Source: Bacteroidota bacterium (lineage in GTDB: Bacteria > Bacteroidota > Bacteroidia > Chitinophagales > Chitinophagaceae). Taken from it: a DNA stretch of 11,566 bases. The position numbers were made by a program, and so were the translations under genes. The stretch's first letter is position 1. Every line of letters begins with the position of its first letter. The notes under the pieces were generated by a model. The model made no database searches. It worked only from the letters and a program-made list of their open reading frames with translations, and had not been told where the DNA came from. This document shows positions 6,935-11,566 of this stretch, piece by piece. The DNA lies in NCBI GenBank assembly GCA_023426425.1, contig JAFAAT010000207.1, positions 1 through 11,566 of the forward strand, given 5' to 3'.

Positions 6935-6935
6935 A

Positions 6936-9900
6936 ATGCATCTAAAGAATTATCTTCACTACTGTTTTATGTCAAATTGGAATCAGCACTCCCGCAGGTT
7001 TTTCTGGCTGATAGCCTGTCTGCTCGCTACTGTTTTCACTGTGGGGGAAGCCAGAAGCCAACGCTATCCTTTCTATAATCTCAATGTGGAAAGCGGTCTG
7101 ATTCAGTCCCAGCCCAGAGTTTTGCTACAGGACCGGCTGGGGCACCTTTGGATAGGAACCCTGGGAGGACTGAGTAGGTACGATGGCCAAAAGTTTACAA
7201 ACTTTTCTACCCGTAACGGCATGCTCAGCAATGCCGTATATGCTCTCGCCACCGATTCCCGTGGATTAATCTGGCTCGGTGGCACCGACGGCATTTCTTC
7301 TTTCGACGGACGCACCTTCAGACACTACGCAACAAGGGATACCGGCGCCGCTACTGTAGTCACCCAGATTAGCATTGACAGCAATAACACACTTTGGTTC
7401 CTAAGAGGTAGCAAAATCTTCCAATTGAAAAACGGAAAGGCGATTCCGTTTGCCACTCCGGATCGAAATGCACTGATTACATCATTGTTTGTTGAAGATG
7501 AGACACTGTGGTGTAGCAAAATGGGTGGTGGTGTGTACAGATATGGGGGCGGTAAATGGGACAGCCTCACCGCCAACCTCCCCGGACTTTTCATCACACA
7601 GATATATCGGGACCAGAAAAACCGGATGTGGTTTCCTTCGAACTACGGCCTCCTTACCGTCGATAGTGGACGACTGCGCCTCGCAGACCTCCCGGTCCAG
7701 CCTGTTGTTTCGCAACTCCCTGTCATGCTCTCCATCACCGAGGATCGCACCGGCGCCCTTTGGATAGGGACTGCCTCTGGGGTTCTCAGGATTGCAGACT
7801 CATCCTTGCAGGTATTCAACAAGCGCAGCGGCCTGAGTGACAACCCGTTCCGGGACATGCTTCTCGATGCCGAAGGAAATATCTGGATGGCTTCCGATGG
7901 CCAGGGCATCTTTCGATACTCCGGTACACAGTTCACCGTAATCGACGAGAGCACAGGTCTGGGTAGTGGACAAGTCACAAGTTTCGAAAGGGTAGGTAAC
8001 CGCCTCTACCTCGGCACCTATGATGCCGGTCTTTATTTTTACGAAAATGGCTTGGTTGAACCTCTGCATCTGCCGCTTCAAAACCCTCCGGTCATCACCA
8101 GCTTGCAGTACCGCAACGGAAGCCTCTGGATCGGCACCCGTGGGGCAGGGCTTTGGCGATACAATGGTACTTTTTTCTATTCCTACCTTCCTGAAAACGG
8201 AAAAGTCTTATCAAATACTATCGCCACACAGTATCTGGATCGCCAGGGCCGCCTCTGGATCGGATTTTCGAACGGCGCTATGTTGTATAATGGTAGGACC
8301 TTCGAGACTGTGCTGGACAGAGTCCTCGTACAGGATTTCATCCAGCTCAACGACGACACAATATTCATAGCCACTTCCAAAGGCATACAGCTCTACGCCA
8401 ATGGTACTGTTTATCCTTTTGTCACAGGAACACGTCTTGACAGTGCATCGACCCAGTGTTTTACTCTGCGCGGCAGGGAACTCTGGGCCGGTACCAGTGA
8501 CGACGGTATTATAGTCTACCACCTTGACAAAAAAACTACCGTACCGATTAACCAATCCAACGGTCTGCAGTCCGACTTTATCTACAATATTGTTGTCGAC
8601 AATTCGGGTGATGTCTGGGCCGGCACAGGCTATGGCATTCACCGCATCACTCTGAAGGATGGAAGCGAACCCTCTGTGTACTTCTACGGCAAAGGCCATG
8701 GAATGCGTGGCATGGAGAGCAACCATAACGCGGTCCTGAAAATGCCCGACGGCAGTATCTGGTTCGGCACCACTAACGGTGCACTCCACTACAAACCGCA
8801 GACTAAGCTCACAGAACCACAGCCCACGAGCATTGTTCTTCAATCGGTAAAGTTGCTCGGTGAAGCTAATCTTCACAAAGACTGGTTCGACAGTACCGAT
8901 GTATGGTACCAGGTGCCGTACGGCCTCAGTCTACCCTACAAAAAGAACAACCTGTCTTTTACCTTCCAGGCGATTTCACTTAGCAGCAATGAGCAGATCC
9001 GGTACCGCTACCGCATCGATGGACTCGACGCCCCCTGGTCTGACTGGTCCCAGGCAAATACTGTCACCCTTTCAGCCCTGCCACCCGGGAAGTACACACT
9101 CCGTGTCCAGAGCATAGCCTGGGGCTCCGCTCTCGAGCCAAAAGAACTTGCCTATCCATTTGAGATTATTACTCCTTTCCACAAGACGAACTGGTTTAGA
9201 TTGCTCGTATTGTTGGGCTGCATACTTCTGGGAATAAGCCTTCAATATCTGGTTAACCTGCGTAAACAGAATAGAATAAAGCTCCTCGAACGTCTTCGTC
9301 GCGAAGAGCAGAACAAAGTGCGTCAGAGAACGGCTGAAGACTTTCACGATGAAGTCGGAAACAGGCTCACCAGAATTAATGTCCTCACTAATGTATTGAA
9401 ATCGAAAATCGGAAATCCTACACCTGAAACTGACCGGATCATTGAGAAGATTCAGGAAAACACCACCCAGCTTTATAGCGGCACTCGTGACATACTCTGG
9501 TCCCTCAAACCCTCAAATGACAACCTTTATGAAATCCTCCACCGGATTCGGGATTTTGCCATCGAACTGTATCAGGATACTGAAGTAGATTTCAAATTTA
9601 TCGGTACAGATGAACGCTGGAAAAATCATATCCTTCCATTGGACGTGAGTCGTAATCTCATCATGATTTTCAAAGAAGCACTTAATAACTCCCTTAAATA
9701 TTCCAATGCAAAAAAGGTTAAGTTAGAAGCCTGGCTTCGCGGTGACAACGTGCTTCAGTTAATCCTCATGGACTACGGCGATGGCTTTGACCTCCATTAT
9801 GTGAAGAAAGGTCATGGCATTGAGAATATGCATACGCGCGCAAAAAGAATTAACGGCCGCCTTTACATAGACTCTCAGAAAGGAAAAGGAACAATCATCA

Positions 9901-9950
9901 CTCTTACCTTTAGAATCCCAAGAGATCAGTTTGAACATAAGCTTCCCTAG
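6936..9950 (+). CDS. Two-component propeller sensor histidine kinase (HisKA_3)
   Basis: This is a 1004-residue one-pass membrane sensor kinase. A signal/anchor segment (FFWLIACLLATVFTVG) precedes about 14 beta-propeller repeats with motifs like LWIGT (about 45-640), enough for two seven-bladed propellers. A Y_Y_Y domain (about 665-748) and a transmembrane helix (about 753-772) follow. The cytoplasmic part has the HisKA_3 H-box EDFHDEVGNRLTR with His804, N-box FKEALNNSLKYSNA (Asn917/918), G1 DYGDGFD (Asp946) and G2 GHGIENM (959-965), so it looks active. The propellers should read an extracytoplasmic signal and phosphorylate the NarL-type regulator 69 bases downstream. Unlike hybrid propeller sensors, there is no fused receiver or AraC domain. 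The start is uncertain: the ATG at 6969 gives a more usual signal peptide (about ten residues before the hydrophobic core, with an Arg pair); I keep 6936 as the outer limit. The ligand is unknown. Confidence 0.94.
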   Translation: MHLKNYLHYCFMSNWNQHSRRFFWLIACLLATVFTVGEARSQRYPFYNLNVESGLIQSQPRVLLQDRLGHLWIGTLGGLSRYDGQKFTNFSTRNGMLSNAVYALATDSRGLIWLGGTDGISSFDGRTFRHYATRDTGAATVVTQISIDSNNTLWFLRGSKIFQLKNGKAIPFATPDRNALITSLFVEDETLWCSKMGGGVYRYGGGKWDSLTANLPGLFITQIYRDQKNRMWFPSNYGLLTVDSGRLRLADLPVQPVVSQLPVMLSITEDRTGALWIGTASGVLRIADSSLQVFNKRSGLSDNPFRDMLLDAEGNIWMASDGQGIFRYSGTQFTVIDESTGLGSGQVTSFERVGNRLYLGTYDAGLYFYENGLVEPLHLPLQNPPVITSLQYRNGSLWIGTRGAGLWRYNGTFFYSYLPENGKVLSNTIATQYLDRQGRLWIGFSNGAMLYNGRTFETVLDRVLVQDFIQLNDDTIFIATSKGIQLYANGTVYPFVTGTRLDSASTQCFTLRGRELWAGTSDDGIIVYHLDKKTTVPINQSNGLQSDFIYNIVVDNSGDVWAGTGYGIHRITLKDGSEPSVYFYGKGHGMRGMESNHNAVLKMPDGSIWFGTTNGALHYKPQTKLTEPQPTSIVLQSVKLLGEANLHKDWFDSTDVWYQVPYGLSLPYKKNNLSFTFQAISLSSNEQIRYRYRIDGLDAPWSDWSQANTVTLSALPPGKYTLRVQSIAWGSALEPKELAYPFEIITPFHKTNWFRLLVLLGCILLGISLQYLVNLRKQNRIKLLERLRREEQNKVRQRTAEDFHDEVGNRLTRINVLTNVLKSKIGNPTPETDRIIEKIQENTTQLYSGTRDILWSLKPSNDNLYEILHRIRDFAIELYQDTEVDFKFIGTDERWKNHILPLDVSRNLIMIFKEALNNSLKYSNAKKVKLEAWLRGDNVLQLILMDYGDGFDLHYVKKGHGIENMHTRAKRINGRLYIDSQKGKGTIITLTFRIPRDQFEHKLP

Positions 9951-10019
9951 TTTTTACACCTTTCCGGGGGATTTTCAATTGAGAAAACATTCGGAACTTT
10001 AGGTAAGTAAACAATCATT

Positions 10020-10652
10020 ATGGCACGCAATCTGGATATTAGGGTAACACTGATTGAAGATGATGAAACTATTCGTGAAGGCTTCGCATACTTGATCGAC
10101 AACACAGAAGGGTATCACGTAGTCAGCAGCTACCGCACCTACGAAGACGCCGCCCGCAGAATTGTTCATGATGATCCCGATGTCATTCTGTTAGATATTG
10201 AAATGCCTGGCACCTCTGGTCTTGACGCCATACCCAAACTCAAAAAGCTACTACCCGAAACCTACATTTTGATGCTCACTGTCTATGAACATGAACAACA
10301 GATTTTTCGCGCACTGGGAAATGGAGCATCAGGCTACCTCACTAAGAACACTCCGCCTGAAAGAATCATCAGCGCGATCCAGGAAGTAATGGAGGGTGGC
10401 GGCCCCATGAGCGCTCACATTGCCAGGATGGTCATTTCTTCCTTCAAACGAAATGAACAATCCCCATTAACCCGTCGGGAAACTGAAATACTTGAACAGA
10501 TCGCCACAGGCAAAAGCCGCAAGCGAATAGCCGATGAACTGTTTATAGATCTGGAAACGGTCAAGTCTCACATCAAGAACATCTACCACAAACTTGATGT
10601 GCACTCGAAAGCAGATGCAATCAAAGCAGCAAAGGACAACAAGTTCATCTGA
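10020..10652 (+). CDS. NarL/LuxR-family response regulator
   Basis: This is a 210-residue DNA-binding response regulator. The receiver domain (about 6-125) has the acidic pocket Glu13-Asp14-Asp15, phosphoacceptor Asp59 in ILLDIEMPG, the conserved Thr87 (MLTVYE) and Lys109 (GYLTKN), so it should be phosphorylatable. The C-terminal LuxR-type helix-turn-helix (about 147-205) shows LTRRETEILEQIATGKSRK and then the recognition region ETVKSHIKNIYHKLDV. It follows the propeller kinase by 69 bases on the same strand with no terminator between. The HisKA_3/NarL pairing is the standard one, so it is the likely cognate partner, acting on DNA in the cytoplasm. Its target genes are unknown; the divergent receptor gene next to the kinase is a reasonable guess. 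It converges on hscA with only 36 bases between the stops and no clear terminator. Confidence 0.95.
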   Translation: MARNLDIRVTLIEDDETIREGFAYLIDNTEGYHVVSSYRTYEDAARRIVHDDPDVILLDIEMPGTSGLDAIPKLKKLLPETYILMLTVYEHEQQIFRALGNGASGYLTKNTPPERIISAIQEVMEGGGPMSAHIARMVISSFKRNEQSPLTRRETEILEQIATGKSRKRIADELFIDLETVKSHIKNIYHKLDVHSKADAIKAAKDNKFI

Positions 10653-10688
10653 TATTCCCGGCACTAATAAAGCCGAAGCCCTGCGCCT

Positions 10689-11566
10689 CTACACGATCTT
10701 CTTTCCTTTCATCGCGTCCTTAAGTGCAGCATCCATCACTCTTTCAGCAAACGGTCTGGACACATCGTTAAGCGCCTCCGTCTCTTTCTGAATCCGGTCC
10801 TTGTCTTTTGCTTCTATAGCTTCCTGAAGATCATTCATCTTTCCAAGCGTAAGTTTTATCTCATCACCCTCCAGGTATTCCCGGTGCTTCTGAAGGAACT
10901 TCTCCGTAGTCTCCAGCATCTGCTGCGCCTCTGTCGTGGCCTCTACCAAGGCCCGCGTCTGGATATCATCCTTTGCATGGGTAAGCGAATCCATCAGCAT
11001 TTGCTCCACCTGCTCGTCCGTCAACCCATACTGCGGCTTCACTTCTATGCTTTGTGCCACACCACTCCGCAACTCTGTAGCACTCACCCTTAGAATACCA
11101 TCTGCATCAATCAGGAAATTCACTTCTACCTTCGGCAGTCCTGCCGGCATAGAAGGTATTCCCGTAAGGTTAAACTCCGCGAGCTTCCGGTTGTCCTGCA
11201 CAAGGTCCCGCTCTCCCTGGAACACAGATATCCGCATCCCACTCTGCCCATCTTTCTGAGTAGTATATTGTCTGCCGGCTTTGTTCGGAATCTTCGAATT
11301 CCTCGGAATAAGCACATCCATCAGTCCTCCCATGGTCTCTATTCCCAAAGACAACGGTGTAACATCCAGGAGTAGCATTTCTGTATTATTTCCTGCTAAA
11401 ATATCAGCCTGCACCGCGGCTCCAAGGGCCACCACTTCATCAGGATTCAGCTGGTCGTGAAGTTCCCTGCCAAAGAATTCCCTTATTCTTTCCTTCACCA
11501 ATGGTACACGCGTAGAACCTCCCACCATGACAACAGCGTCTATCTCCTCCCTGCCAACTCCTGCAT
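10689..11566 (-). CDS. hscA: Fe-S cluster assembly chaperone HscA, C-terminal part
   Basis: This is the C-terminal 292 or so residues of an Hsp70; the frame stays open through the right edge, reading AGVGREEIDAVV before MVGGSTRVPLV, so the ATG at 11526-11528 is internal. Visible parts are the end of the ATPase domain (VGGSTRVPLV, NPDEVVALGAAVQA), the hydrophobic linker MLLLDVTPLSLGIET, the beta substrate-binding domain, and the helical lid. HscA rather than DnaK is supported by SIEVKPQYGLTDEQVEQML, close to the E. coli HscA stretch as I recall it. The ending FAERVMDAALKDAMKGKKIV resembles the HscA ending and lacks the acidic EEVD-like DnaK tail. With HscB it drives transfer of Fe-S clusters from the scaffold IscU in the cytoplasm. 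It is the last gene in its direction here, since the next gene converges on it; no ferredoxin gene follows directly. Confidence 0.92.
   Translation of the reverse strand, partial: AGVGREEIDAVVMVGGSTRVPLVKERIREFFGRELHDQLNPDEVVALGAAVQADILAGNNTEMLLLDVTPLSLGIETMGGLMDVLIPRNSKIPNKAGRQYTTQKDGQSGMRISVFQGERDLVQDNRKLAEFNLTGIPSMPAGLPKVEVNFLIDADGILRVSATELRSGVAQSIEVKPQYGLTDEQVEQMLMDSLTHAKDDIQTRALVEATTEAQQMLETTEKFLQKHREYLEGDEIKLTLGKMNDLQEAIEAKDKDRIQKETEALNDVSRPFAERVMDAALKDAMKGKKIV

Noticed and set aside
8211..8876. A 221-codon open frame on the minus strand inside the propeller kinase gene
   Set aside because: It lies wholly antisense to a well-supported coding region, shows no recognisable domain or signal peptide, and mirrors the kinase codon pattern; it is a shadow frame.
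9972..9996. TTTTC-AATTGA-GAAAA hairpin between the propeller kinase and the response regulator
   Set aside because: The stem is five A/T-dominated pairs, too weak to act as a terminator and plausible by chance.
10659..10675. CGGC-N9-GCCG hairpin as a terminator for the response regulator
   Set aside because: The stem is only four base pairs and no T run follows on either strand.
10689..11566. DnaK rather than HscA for the right-end Hsp70
   Set aside because: The C-terminus lacks the acidic DnaK tail, ends in the HscA-like FAERVMD...GKKIV, and the substrate domain contains the HscA-like VKPQYGLTDEQ.

Overview
The window looks like chromosomal DNA of a member of the Bacteroidota, most likely the Chitinophagaceae or a near relative. 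The evidence is a gliding-motility lipoprotein (GldH), an outer-membrane beta-barrel receptor with an N-terminal carboxypeptidase-regulatory-like domain, a giant two-component-regulator-propeller histidine kinase, -7 promoter boxes of the Bacteroidota type (TAnnTTTG), and no clear Shine-Dalgarno sequences. The genus cannot be fixed from the sequence alone.

Layout, left to right. Positions 1-292 hold no gene; they begin with six tandem 7-base units (TGACCAT/TGACAAT). A tight minus-strand cluster, read right to left, follows: yicC (endoribonuclease family), gldH (gliding lipoprotein) and a membrane histidine kinase with no response regulator in view. A divergent intergenic region with mirrored promoter-like elements separates yicC from a plus-strand envC-like gene, a coiled-coil periplasmic protein with a degenerate LytM/M23 domain. 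A strong hairpin, probably a two-way terminator, lies between envC and a convergent TonB-dependent-receptor-like outer-membrane protein on the minus strand. That receptor is divergent from a 1004-residue propeller histidine kinase, which is followed 69 bases later by a NarL/LuxR-type response regulator. The last gene, cut by the right edge, is hscA, the Hsp70 chaperone of iron-sulfur cluster assembly; it converges on the response regulator.

How the genes may work together. Most of the window concerns the envelope: gliding, septal peptidoglycan splitting, outer-membrane uptake and extracytoplasmic sensing. The propeller kinase and its response regulator form a complete two-component system. 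The adjacent divergent receptor is the natural candidate target, and their shared intergenic region carries four copies of GGCTTT and two inverted repeats. That link is inference. I see no mobile element, CRISPR array, tRNA, rRNA or frameshifted gene. No entirely new system is evident; the regulatory architecture of the 6793-6935 region and the kinase coupled to gldH are the points most worth following up.
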